The notes under the pieces are model-generated. The model was not told the DNA's origin. It made no database searches and worked only from the letters and a program-made list of their open reading frames with translations. This document shows, in pieces, positions 26,559-38,023 of a DNA stretch of 64,000 bases; position 1 is the first letter of the stretch, and each line of letters opens with the position of its first letter. The position numbers and the translations under genes were made by a program. The stretch comes from Apis mellifera (taxonomy: Eukaryota > Arthropoda > Insecta > Hymenoptera > Apidae): contig NC_037641.1 of assembly GCF_003254395.2 (NCBI RefSeq), positions 3,381,001-3,445,000 of the forward strand, read 5' to 3'.

Positions 26559-29500
26559 TTAAATTGTGGGATTATTCATTCCACGGGTCCAAGAATTTAT
26601 ATTTGGTGATAATCCGACAACTTGATTTGTCTTGGAATTACGCATTAAAGGCTTATGGTGCCACATTGATTCCATCGAATGTTGCCATTGCCAGCAACTG
26701 CGACAGAAATACCGGAAGCACACCTAGGAACAAAATAAAAATAATAAGATATCTTTTGTTTAAAAACTATGATATATTTTTCATACCACTTCACGACAAA
26801 AATAGGGTCCTTGTTGTACGGAGCATCCGGAACACATAGAATCTTCTAAATACGGATCAACTTGCACCTATAAAAGCAATAGAGATTTTATTTTTTTTTT
26901 CTTCCAGAATTTTTTCATATATTATATTTATTTTATAAAATTGTACAAACCTTTTTTGTAAATTTGGCAGTTTTTATCTCTATAAAAGCAGCTGAAATTG
27001 CTTTCATATATGAATGTTTTGTACTAAATGTAACACGACCAGATCCAATTGGATATTTATGTTTGTCAGTATCAATACCTATAATTAATTTTAGTAGTAT
27101 GTATTTAACAATTGAAATATACTATAACTCTTTACCTGCATAAATAACGCCTCGAAATAGATCATCCATAATTTTTGCTAAACCAGCAGCAGTTAGCATA
27201 CCATGAAGTGCACCCACAAATACTGTTTTGTGAGGATCAAGTTTTTGTGATGATGATTTTACATAGTTACTGTCTTCAAGAATCCAAGGTATTACTTGTA
27301 CCTATATAATACAAAAATATTATAATTATAATAGTGTAAATTAAATTACATTTAAATTTAATAAAGTAAATTTCATAAAGTAATTTAATTAATTAAAAAA
27401 TGGCACATACCTCTTTTGCTTTCATACGTTTAGATGATATTTTGTAATACCAACTTCCACCATTGGTAAAATCATGTGTACAACATGCTAACAAAGTTCT
27501 TACCTTAAACAATATATATTCTTTTTTGTTATAAAAGAATAAATTTAAAAAAAATAAAAAATATTTAACTACCTGTTTTTCAGATTCAAATATAATATAT
27601 ACATATCCCTTTGGCTGTGTAGCGGATTGATCCTTTCCCGGCCATTCTACTCTTATTTGACCAAACTGCTTAAAAGTGGCAATTAAAAGAGATTCTGTAA
27701 TATCCCAAGGTACACCACCAAGAAATACTTTAGATGAATAACCTGATGGTCTTTGAGTACGTTGTGGTAATATACCGCTCCAAGTACATGTTGGATCACA
27801 AAGTGCTGGAATAATAATTCTTTAAATATTGCTAGCATATTCTTTAATTCATATCATATTTTAATAAATGAATTATACCAGCAGCACTTCGATGAAAACG
27901 TGCTACACGTTCAAGTGACATTTGTGGGTCTAAAATATTTATAGGAGGTGAATTTAAAGCCATATGATTTCCAGTAGTACAACAATTTTTCTCGTGTGAT
28001 AGAAAGGAATTCAGGAAATTGCCATTTTGATTCGATCCGTAGTGATGACTGCGATTATGTCCATGTGAGTGATGATGATGCGTCGACGATGAATTTTGAT
28101 GGGATGAAGATAAATACTTTTTCACTGCCATTCGTTGGAACGCGGCTGCTCTATTGTTCGTACATAAATCCACTTCCGGTGACATCAACGAACCCAGAGA
28201 CTGAGGGTAACATTCGTGTGATGATGAGTTTAACGATAAACAGTTCTAAAATGAAATAATTTTTTTTTTCTCTATTTTCTAATTTTGATGAACTTATATA
28301 ATTAATATTTATAAATTAAAAAAAATACCATTATATCGGATAGAGACCCATCCACACTACTTATACCACTCGTGTCTGAGTCCGCTGGTGAATTTGATCT
28401 TGATCCACTGCATCCCATCACATGAGAATACTCGAAAGTTGGACTACTACAATCGCTAATATTGAAAAGAAAAAACAAATTATGCATTAGTATAATCATC
28501 TTGTTATATTATACACAATGTTTTAAAAGATACCTGTAAGGTGGTGACCCACGAATAGGTCTCCCATAATAAGGAGAATGAATGGGCGATGAAGGTGAAC
28601 CCACATGCTGCAAAGATCCTCGACTTTTTAACGATGATGCTGTTTGATTACTACTATTCGTAGATGAATATGAATAAGGATTCGAATAAAGACTTCCAGG
28701 AGTGCTAGGGCTGCCGGGTGTGGTAATAGAACTTGGAGAACTTGGAACATCTAACATTGATGAATTCGAGCATATTCCGTTCCTATCATCACCCTATATT
28801 AAATAACATAAAACATTTAATTAATTATCAATTTCTCAAACATATTTAAATAATTTTTTTATAATTATAAACCAAAAGAATTTAAATATTTTAAAAGAAA
28901 AGCTATAATATTATGTTACAATATAAAAAATAGGAACAACAAAATATATGATTAAAAGTTCATAAAAAAGTTGAGACCAAAGAAAAGTAAAAATAGAAAG
29001 AATAGATTATGATAGACCCGTTTGGCTCAAGCTTGTAAATTCTTGGCTACCCTGGAATCCGGGTCGTACTAACGCGCGCGGCAATGCGTAATTTATTTTG
29101 CCCAACGCATTATATGTCGACTCTAATACGCGCATTTCGATGTCCTGCTGGTCCTTTATGTACAGATTGCATCCAGCAAATGGTGAAGGTAATAACGTTA
29201 AAGGCGTCGAGAAGAGCCTGATAAAATGTCCATTAAAGTGACTAGTCGATAAGACATGACTTTCATAGTTTCTTGTTTTTACTCCTTTTGACCACGAATG
29301 ATTTAATTATTAGTAAAATAAATTATAATTATTTAATTATTAGTAAAATAAATTATAATAATATATATAATATAATTTATGTTATACTATAAAAAATATA
29401 ATTTATATTATAATTTATATTATAATTATTTCGTTTCAACAAATAATAAAGTTTTTAAATATTTTTCGTACATTTGTTGTTATATAAAAAATTTTGAAAA

Positions 29501-32500
29501 AATGATATATTTTCAAATATTTATCTTTAGGTTTTATAATTATTATTCAAAAAAAATTATAGAAATTTCATAGTTGCAATAATTTTACAATATAATAATG
29601 AAAATGAATATATAAGATTAATAAATAACTCCAGTATATTATTGCAAAATTAATTTTAATTAAAAATTATGTTTTATTATCCTATATCCTATGTAACATA
29701 TTAGCCAAATATAGTATTTTATAATTTGATTCTTTCTGATTGGATCAAAAATTTCATAAGCAAAACAAAACTTTATTTCTATCGCCACATGGCTGCCACT
29801 ATCTCTATCCGTTATCGTTATTTGCATTATCCTAAATTATGTTATCTTAAATTAATGTTAGGGATTCATTGTAACAAAATTTATTGAAAATCAATATATC
29901 AGGTAACCAGAAAGTCTCTATTGTACAAAAAATTAGCAACGCGATCGACGGAAAAGGAAGTTTGAGGAGTAGTTGGAATCATTCCAATGAGGATAATCAT
30001 TGTTCCGGTTATTGCATTGGCAGCAGGCAGACGTTTTAGAATACTGCCTACTTCTATTTGAAATTTTATCATATCCAACATGTGAGATTCACAAATTAAA
30101 AGAAAATATTTTAACAGTTTTTACATTTCTATAGATTGGAGTAATTAAAATATATATAATAATGGAAGCTATTAAATTAATGCTAATATAATCATTTTAA
30201 AATTTTTAAAGTCAAAGTAAATTTTAATAATAATATTCAAATCTTTCAATTATAAAATGAAAAATTAATTAGCTTTTGACAAATTTAATAAAAGTAATAA
30301 TAATTTAACAATTCCTTTCTTATATACCATTAAATTTTTGTTTTAAAAAGATCAAAAATAACAAGTACACATATATTTATGAAGAATAAATTATTGAAAA
30401 TAACTTTTAATATAAATAACAAAACTATCTAATCTAAATGAGATTAAAATTATTTATGTCAAGCAAAATTTATACATAATATATAAAATAAAAGAAAATA
30501 TTACCTGATAATGTTGAGAGGATCCCTGATTGCGACCCTGATACTGATAATTACGACAACTAGGAGACGCAGCTGTTGATTGACTGCTTATCAAGGATCC
30601 CCGAGGTAAGCCAAGTCCAAATAAATCCGAAATTGACATGTCTCCTGATATGAAGGAAAAATATAAAATATGTTACCGTTTTAAACAAAATCACAGAAAA
30701 AATACGACACAGCGCCGCAAGGACTATCGATTGACAAACGACGAACGGGCACGCTCGTTAGTTTTGAAACGACCTAGCAGGCAATTAGAACAAATTTTTT
30801 CATTTCTCGAGTGTTATGAAAAAAAAAAAAAGAAAAAGAAAAAACAATGTAATTCGTAAAATATATATATAAATCCTATTAATAATTAAATCTATATGGA
30901 AACAAATAAAATATGCAAATATATAACAATTATAAAACAAATATAAATTAACCCTTTGATCAATAATCAATATAAAACAAATTATTAGTTATAAGAAATT
31001 ATTGATTTTATATTTATATAATAAATTTAAATAAATAAAAATATTTATATGATAAATTTAAATAAATGTAAATAAATTTATGAATCAAAAAATATTAAAA
31101 TATTTTTATATTTATATTAGTCTAATCATATTTAATTATCAATTTATCTTAACAAAAGATGTAATTATTCTACAAATTCATTTAAAAATTAAAAGTAAAA
31201 CATTAATCAAACAAATTAGTAAAGAAAAGAATCTTTTACCATCTATATTGTTATTCTTGTTGGATTGTGTACAAGACACGTCATGTGAATATCCCTGAAG
31301 GTTGCCCGACGGCGGAGGATCCAACAGCAAGTTTCCAATATATTGCAATTGATGCAGATGCTCTCGTTCACTGTCGCGATCGCGTTGTTGTTGTAATTTG
31401 TCACGATGCAATTGTTCTCTATCACGTTGTTGCAGTTGCAAACTATGTGATTTCTCATTGTTCCAATCAGGTACTTCTGATATTTTCACTCCATCGACAT
31501 CGCATGACAAATCTAACTGTAGAAGATAAAAGAATAAATCGTTAGAATATTTCAAATCAAAAACTTTAAACAGTTTGTTTCTGATTATGCGATCACATTT
31601 AGTAAATTCATATCACGTAACAAGATATAATATTACAAAGATAATAGAGGAATATTGTCACCATTTTTTCTTCACAGAAATACGTTTGAATTATTTTAGT
31701 TTATTTTTTCTTTTGAGATAAGAAAATAATTATAAGAAAATAATATAACGCGATTAATTTTTACGATAGCAATTAAGTAGCGCGTGTGTAAGTAGACATT
31801 ATAAGAACGCTGTATGGATGCTACATGGAATATTTAATTTGGTCTATGTAAATTATATTATGTTTGAATATATCAAAGAATTATAAAAATTTATTTTAAT
31901 TTCTCTATTTTTTATAAATCTTTTAATTTTTGTAGACTTTTTAATTTGCATAATTATGATCAACGAGTATTCATGTTCGTTGCTTCGTTTGTTATGCTAA
32001 CCGATTTTCTTGCGCAATTTCCGGTAAAAGTGATGAAATTTCAGAACTTGTACAATTCCTAAGAAAATAGAATTACGAACAATTTAAATAATTTCGAACA
32101 GTAAAACATTTCTTTTAAATTGTGAAATCTAATATATCACCTACCACTGAATTCCTCGATGTCATCGCTACGAATGATATCAGCAAACTGTGTTTCGAGC
32201 TTTCGGTACAGAATAACGAAAACAGGAGCCTGAAGGACGCCACTCCCAGTTTGCGTTCGTGGAATTCGGAAAAAAAGTTTTGCAGGGTCGGGGAAGATAT
32301 TGAGGCATTCTAAAGGTTCAACAAGAGAATTCCAAACTTCGTAGAATTCAATGCTATCAAGTTCAAAGTCGCACAAAACCTAAGGACGCTTATAATCCAT
32401 GCAAATGATCATTATTTCGAGTTACATCAGACAAAATAATAACACCTTCAAAATTCTTAAGGTTTTATAACCCGTTGACTTATTGAATTATTCGAGGGTT

Positions 32501-33403
32501 GCATTGATATCGATAGTTCGGAAACATCGAAATATGCTAGAAATATAATACTATATATATATATATAGCAAAAATAAGTGAATCTAATCTTTATGAAATT
32601 TCAATCTTGAAATTATATCATGAATCAAAAGATGAAATAGAAATATTAGAAAAAATAAAATTTTTATATAAAAATAAAAAAAAATTTATGGAGTAATAAA
32701 TGCCATTATTTATTCATACTATTGTACAAAAATGATGGCCTATTAATAATAATAATATTAATTTATTACATTTTTAATTCACTAATGAATTTTCTCAGAC
32801 GTACATTTTGTTTTATAATCATAATAATTTGTATATTATGTTTGCAAATAGTATCATATACATTTCTATAAAATTTAGAGATGATATCAAATAAAAATAT
32901 TAGACAATTTTTGTAACAAATTAAATTATAAAAAATTCTTTTTTGTTTTCATTTAATATTTTTAAATTGATTAACGAAGGGTTAAAGGCAGCGCAATATA
33001 GATAAAAGGCATGGCTATCAGCTTATGAAACGCAACGTGTTTTGCACGTGGACGGCTCAGACGCGTTGCGGCTCAACGTACGATTCGTATGTTTGTTTAC
33101 AAGTGAGGACGCAGGACATTCTTTCGATTTCGATTTTACATTGTAGTTTCTACGTTATAATTATTGCTGTATACCGACATGATTTACATAGTAAATTTTC
33201 TATTTGAAGCGACATCATAGCACTAGCGAAATTGTAAAGTAGGTTACCAATCGACCAATGAAAAGTCAAAAAATAAGATTTATAGAAAAATAAAGATAAT
33301 ATTTATATCGAAATATTGAGAAAAAAATATTAAACAATAGGAAAGAAGAATATAGAATTTTTATGGAGGGATAACGACTTACCAATTGCATTAATGTAAG
33401 CAT
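26559..33403 (-). CDS. orb: Orb / CPEB1, cytoplasmic polyadenylation element-binding protein
   Basis: Twelve coding exons on the minus strand: 33403-33383, 31516-31240, 30644-30505, 28793-28534, 28455-28329, 28245-27879, 27805-27573, 27503-27411, 27301-27136, 27078-26951, 26867-26787, 26723-26559 (stop), totalling 685 aa with phases closing throughout. The N-terminal half is disordered: a Q/R/D-rich exon, Ser/Pro-rich text, SPADSDTSGISSVDGSLSD as in CPEB1, and a His-rich run. The CPEB1 hallmarks follow: LERVARFHRSAA, CTWSG, RRM1 with KVFLGGVPWDITE and VEWPGKD, the linker VQVIPWILEDSNYV, RRM2 with [31 protein letters not shown], and the C-terminal zinc-binding ZZ domain (VCFRYFCRSCWQWQHSM). 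The GGVPWDITE type separates it from orb2/CPEB2-4. It represses or activates mRNAs in oocytes and neurons through the 3'UTR CPE. The 21-base first coding exon is the least certain part. Confidence 0.92.
28985..29300 (-). other. GC-rich open island in the long orb intron
   Basis: Between orb exons 30505 and 28793 the AT-rich intron is broken by an island with many CpGs. Its minus strand is open for about 100 codons, from a stop at ~29300 to a TAA near 28986, and encodes text such as FAGCNLYIKDQQDIEMRVLE and NYALPRALVRPGFQGSQEF. A plausible acceptor (ttttatcag) lies at about 29219-29227, but reading phases do not match the flanking exons. It may be an alternative terminal exon, an internal promoter or first exon, or a conserved regulatory element. 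The family was not recognised. Confidence 0.4.
29301..29360. repeat. 30 bp tandem duplication
   Basis: Two adjacent 30-mers beginning atttaattattagtaaaata differ at only the last base. It is a recent direct duplication in the orb intron. Confidence 0.85.
29895..30085 (-). other. Second GC-richer open patch in the same orb intron
   Basis: A patch noticeably GC-richer than its flanks, open on the minus strand in two frames. One frame reads KRLPAANAITGTMIILIGM; the other is Asn/Ser-rich (CNNRNNDYPHWNDSNYSSN) and ends at a TAA. An acceptor-like tag lies at ~30056-30064 and donor-like gt sites at ~29903-29920. It is an unverified candidate alternative exon or regulatory element. Confidence 0.3.
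32145..32379 (-). CDS. orb: Candidate alternative orb exon (mutually exclusive with 31240-31516)
   Basis: A 235-base open exon on the minus strand with an acceptor ag just before 32379 (ccttag) and a strong donor gtaggt after 32145. It is far GC-richer than the flanking intron and encodes 78 codons beginning VLCDFELDSIEFYEVWNS, with LFFRIPRTQTGSGVLQAPVF later. Its phase is 0 in and 1 out, identical to exon 31240-31516 (277 bases). Either exon joins the first coding exon to 30644 in frame; both together would shift the frame. The skipped form would be about 671 aa. The hydrophobic text resembles no domain I can name. The acceptor has a weak pyrimidine tract. Confidence 0.5.
32950..33240. other. 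GC-richer island in orb first intron
   Basis: Between the first coding exon of orb and the 32145-32379 exon lies ~290 bp of complex sequence with many CpGs. A 60-codon plus-strand open frame crosses it but resembles no protein. It may be an orb regulatory element or alternative first exon. Confidence 0.3.
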
Positions 33404-33512
33404 GTCGATCTTTGATTAAGCCTTGACGAATTTTTCAATTGTTCCGATTGCTGTTCTCCACCAATTCAACGTGATGACTCGTAATGTGATTTAATCAATT
33501 ATAAACTTAATT

Positions 33513-33556
33513 AATATATATATATATATGTATATACATATACATATATATATATG
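33513..33556. repeat. AT-rich near-palindromic microsatellite
   Basis: A run of ta units with tgtatatacatataca at its centre, close to self-complementary and able to fold back. It is ~110 bp upstream of the first orb coding exon. Confidence 0.65.
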
Positions 33557-34299
33557 TTCAATCAGATTTTTTCAATTTATAATAAATACGAAAAAAGTTA
33601 AATATGCGAATTTAATAAATTAGTTAATTGACAATTATCTTATTACATTAAAAAATTTAAATATTTGATCTCGCCGGGTTTTTAATTATTCGCCGGGGGA
33701 TAATATTTTAATTATTTTAACTCTTAGAATTGCCTATTTTTAATTAATTTGTTAATTTTTTGAAAATAAAATTTATTTCTCCTTATGTTCAATTTAATGT
33801 CGATACAGAAACGATGGAGACGGAACGCCCATTCTTCTCCACATTGCTCCACTCTGCGAACTGAATTGAAGATCTGTTCCTCCCTTTCCCCTTTTCACTA
33901 GCAGGTTCCATCTTTGGAAACCACCGGCGCAGTTCGCGAACGCGCCCTTGTGGAATTTCATATATGCGATAAAATGCAAAATTGAATCATTAATTTTTTA
34001 AATTGGTATTTTTAAATTAAATTTATATACTGATAAAAAATAGATTAAATAAGTAAAATTTGAAATAAATTTTATTTGAAGATGCCAAATATTTTTTACA
34101 AATCAAATTTTTTTTTGGATCATTGTTACTTTTAATATAATTTTGTCTATAAATTATTACAATAAATTATGGATATAAATATTCATATTTAAATATATGT
34201 CTATTAAATTTTTATATATTGTATACAAATAGAAAATAGAAAAAATAATAAAAAAAGATTCTTTGAACAAAAAAGAAATCTTTAAGGCAAAACAATTGT

Positions 34300-34305
34300 T
34301 TTATT
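34300..34305 (-). terminator. Candidate Cdc16 poly(A) signal
   Basis: TTTATT on the plus strand (AATAAA on the transcript) begins 43 bases past the Cdc16 stop, in keeping with a short 3'UTR. Confidence 0.45.
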
Positions 34306-34347
34306 GAATAGACAAATCTATTTATCATATAAAAAAATTTGCATATT

Positions 34348-37339
34348 TTATTCTATATGAGCAGTTGATGAATCTAACATTTCAACTTCAGAACTAATAT
34401 CACTGGAATAATTCACAATCACATCTCGGGGATTGCGTTCCACTTTATCAGCAGTATCGTCATCAGCTTTGTTAGAACTTTCTCCCCACCCAGAAAATAA
34501 ATTTACTCTTAATTTATCAATATCTTGATTTGCTGATTCAGCTATATTATTTGTATTTTCTAAAGATTCTACATTGTCTGTTTCTTGATGTTTATTTGCA
34601 GGATATTTATATTTTGGAATATCAATTGGTGCATCTAAAAAATATTATTGAAAATTATTGAAAATATGTTTGATAAAATAATAAAAATAATAATAAAAAA
34701 TAATAATAAATAATAATAAAAATAATAAAAATTAATTATATATATATATATATACCACGATAGGGAGGTGATTCTTCTATAAGTTGTTCCATAACATAAG
34801 TTAACATAGTTGTTGTAAAAGTATCATCTCTTCTAAGTCCAAGAGCTCGATGAAAAGCATCAACAGCTTCTTGTGTATTTCCTATTAATGCATGAATAAA
34901 ACCTACTGCTGAATAAGTAGATGCATTTAATGGATTTAACATTAATGCCTACAATTATACAGTAATTATAATCAATCATAATTTAAAATAATAATTTTAA
35001 TAAAAAAATCTTTATTTCAATATTTTTTAACCTGTTGATGATATTCTAAAGCCTCTCCATATTTCTTCATTTTTCTACAAGTATGACCTAAGTTATTTAG
35101 GAGTGCCTCCCATTTACTAGGTAGAATAACATCCTTTAGTCCACCTTGAATTCTTTTCATGGCTTCCTTAAATTGCCGTTCAGCAGTTTTGTAACTGTAT
35201 TCGATGAAATGACAACTCTTGATAAATTAGACAGATTTCCAAAAACCGTGGAAGGGTGGAAGTACACTAATCAGGTTGCAGAGTGAATTTTGAACCTCTC
35301 TTTTGCACATTACAATAACTCAATCTCAGGGATAATATTAGAATACTTATATATCAAAATACTTACTCTAAATTATAAAAAGATATAACTCCCATCTCAT
35401 GTATAACAAATGGATCATTTGGGGCTATATTCTGGGCTTGTTGGAAAAACTTATCAGCCAATTTAAGATTATTTGTTAAACCACATTCAAGTCCAATATA
35501 TAAAAGAGGCAAGTGACATCCTTTCATTAATTGAGAAGCTTTAAAATAAGCAGCCATTGCTTGATCATGTTCATTTTCTACTGCAAAAGAATGACCATAA
35601 GCTAACCAAGCAGGACCAAATAATCTGTCTAATGCTGTAGCTTTTGCTAAATATCTTCGTGCTGGATCACTTTTTCCTATTATTAAAACAATACAATGTT
35701 TCAGAAAAAAAATTCTTTAAATTTTGGTTATATAATAAAATTATAATTACCTATACTATAATAATAACATCCAACTGCAAACCATGCTAAGGCCATATCT
35801 GGATATAAGTCAACTAATTTATGTGCTAAATAAAATAAAGCTGAAAAATAATTCTATAATATACAAAACTCTAATTTATTAATAATTACATGTTTTGATT
35901 TTTATAATATTTACCATTAGTTTTTTTTAATTCTACTAAGCAAGCAATGTGTACTGGTAAACACGAATTATGATATGGATCTTTTTTTAGTATCCTAAAA
36001 TTAAAAAAAGATAACATAAAAAAGTATTATAAATTAAAATATATAAATATATGTAAAATATATTATATATGAAATATATATTTAATTATATATAAATTTT
36101 TTTGAATTGAAAAATTACCTTTCTGTAAGTGAGAAACACTTTTGATAATCACAATTATAATATAGTCTTTCTGCTTCTGTAACTTCCATATCCAAATTAC
36201 CTAATAACTTGTCTGTGACAAGAACTCCCATTACACTACAAGTTGCTAGCACTTGTTTTTTGTATGGTTCTTGATATTTCTTCAATTTACTTTCATATAA
36301 TAGCCGTAAGAATTCTGCTTCAGCTTCTGTGCATTGTTCACCAAAAGGTAGGGATTCCAAAAGTTCTTTTTCTATTAAAATTAGATCATAAGATTACTTG
36401 TGTTCATTTTTTATATATTTTTTATATAATGTTTATGAATTATACCTTCAGCAGCTGAGAGCATTTGATTTTGAACTAATGCTTCAAATGCTTGATATGA
36501 ATATACATCACAATGTAGAGCTTGTTTATAACAATCAGTTGCTACTGCTCTGTTATCCATAGCTTCGTGTACTCTTCCTTTCACATATAATATTGAACTT
36601 TGTACCTATAATATATAAATTACTTTATATACTTATTATTTTATTATTTTGTATTTACAATGTAATTAGTTTATAAATTAAATTTAAATTAAATAATTTG
36701 TGATTAAAAATAATGTATAAAATAAATAATATTGTGTATACTCAATTACATTTTTAGGTGCATCTTCTAATATATCTGCTCGATCTCCAAAAGCTGATTG
36801 TGTTATATTTGTACATATTTCTGATTCATTAATAACTTGTAAAGCTTCATTATATTCTTTTGCTTCTAAAAGACTTCTTACTGTTAAATAGTGACACATT
36901 ACATCTGTCTATAAAATAACAGTATTCCAATTTAGTAAACTATGATATTGTTAAAATATTTTATAATTAAATTTTACCTTTTCTAACCCACGACGTCTGA
37001 TAAGATGAGCAGCTCTATGATACTGTTTCATTAGATACATACAATGTGCTAATGTACATACATCTTTAGGATCTTCATTACTTAATGAAACAACTTTATC
37101 TGCCCAAAATAAAGCGGCACTATATAGATGCTGCAAATAAAATAGTAATAAAATAGTAATCAATTTTCTTTAATAGTTTGAAATAATTAAATATGTTTTA
37201 CAAAGGCTAATGAACATTGAAACTTTACCAAATCAATGTACGATTTTATTAATTTTCTACAATTATCTAAGTCAATATTTTTATTGTCTGATAAATTATG
37301 CATTTTCTCGCAATCTAAAATACCACTTTGACGCGCCAT
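34348..37339 (-). CDS. Cdc16: Cdc16 / APC6, TPR subunit of the anaphase-promoting complex
   Basis: Eleven exons on the minus strand: 37339-37229, 37130-36978, 36908-36750, 36605-36446, 36371-36119, 35994-35915, 35840-35751, 35676-35367, 35194-35032, 34948-34756, 34634-34348 (stop), totalling 652 aa with all phases consistent; human CDC16 is ~620 aa. Diagnostic text includes SAALFWADKVVSLSNEDP, EEKELLESLPFGEQC, YYNCDYQKCFSLTER, MAAYFKASQLMKGCHLPLLY, NIAPNDPFVIHEMGV, LLNNLGHTCRKMKKYGEAL and ALGLRRDDTFTTTMLTYVME, which are the tandem TPRs of this subunit. APC6 is part of the TPR lobe of the APC/C ubiquitin ligase, which drives mitotic exit. The C-terminal ~95 residues are acidic and disordered. 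It shares a divergent promoter with the protogenin-like gene. Confidence 0.95.
34661..34755. repeat. A/T-rich (AATAAT)n / (TA)n microsatellite
   Basis: Degenerate aataat and aaaat units followed by a TA run that reaches the donor of the penultimate Cdc16 exon, so length changes could touch the splice site (donor gtatatat). Confidence 0.7.
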
Positions 37340-37998
37340 ATTTAATTTAAATTTTAGAGGTTAGGTATGTCCTTCTTATGAGGAAATATTTATATGCTAA
37401 AATACTTATTAGTGATATAGTATCGCTTCTTATATATAAAATTTTTATTATGTTATTCTAATTAAATTTTATTTTAAAATTATAAAAATAATTATATAAA
37501 GCTGTCATAACTTTTTTAATGATGTTATTGGTTAAAATATAGAGAAAATACACATAGCGCTATATAAGAAAACATCATTTTGTTTCAAAAATTTACCGCA
37601 TGTAGCACTGCAGCATATAGTCAAGAATTTTGAATCTTCTTTCCTTACTCCAAAAATTATATAAACAAGGTTAGTAGAGTTAGAAGATGGCAAGAAACGA
37701 ATAAATCGCGTGCTAATGCAAACGAAGTTAATCAAGCATTATTCGCGACGACCGTGTAACTCTCGGTATTGTCGACGTCCTCGAGATTTCGGTGACGATA
37801 TATTATTTCGCTTAATGATAATGTGAAAAAGCAGAATAAAACTTAAAAAAGGGTAAGAGTTCGGCAAACGGAACAGCCAAAAACTCTTGCAGGCGATGTC
37901 AAACATGCGGCGACGAATATTACAAGGAAGTCTACCAAATCGACGGTATATTTCGGCTAAGATTTATCAGTGAAACTAGTGCCAATGAGTGTGAATAT
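37340..37998. promoter_or_regulatory. Bidirectional promoter region, Cdc16 / protogenin-like
   Basis: 659 bp separates the two start codons. Sequence from ~37530 onward is GC-richer, with CpGs (gacgaccgtgtaactctcgg, tcgacgtcctcgagatttcg), as expected of a housekeeping divergent promoter. The right half also contains the protogenin leader with upstream ORFs. No TATA box was assigned. Confidence 0.5.
37896..37973 (+). other. Upstream ORF 1 in protogenin-like leader
   Basis: ATG to TGA in 26 codons (MSNMRRRILQGSLPNRRYIS onward), ending 25 bases before the main ATG. It counts only if the mRNA starts upstream, which cannot be seen here. Confidence 0.4.
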
Positions 37999-38023
37999 AT
38001 GGCGGCGCGAGTATTTTTACTGA
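37985..38023 (+). other. Upstream ORF 2 overlapping the protogenin-like start
   Basis: A 13-codon ORF whose ATG lies 14 bases before the main ATG in another frame and whose TGA lies inside the first coding exon. It would compete with the main start. Confidence 0.45.

Larger units (their letters stand above)
33404..34347. promoter_or_regulatory. orb upstream region, also spanning the Cdc16 3' end
   Basis: Between the orb start codon and the Cdc16 stop, both on the minus strand. An AT-rich inverted-repeat-like stretch (33513-33556) sits just upstream of orb. A distinct GC-rich patch at about 33800-33970, with CpGs around cgcgaacgcgccc, is the best candidate for the orb promoter or non-coding first exon. 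No core promoter motif could be fixed. Confidence 0.4.

Noticed and set aside
26513..26839. 108-codon plus-strand open frame
   Set aside because: Antisense to the last two orb exons, which carry the ZZ zinc-binding domain.
31267..31545. Plus-strand 92-codon open frame
   Set aside because: Antisense shadow of the Q-rich orb exon.
32122..32313. Plus-strand open frame over the alternative orb exon
   Set aside because: The minus strand has a matching acceptor, donor and phase; this frame has none.
33794..33979. 61-codon minus-strand open frame upstream of orb
   Set aside because: Better explained as a GC-rich promoter or leader; no similarity and no splice link to orb.
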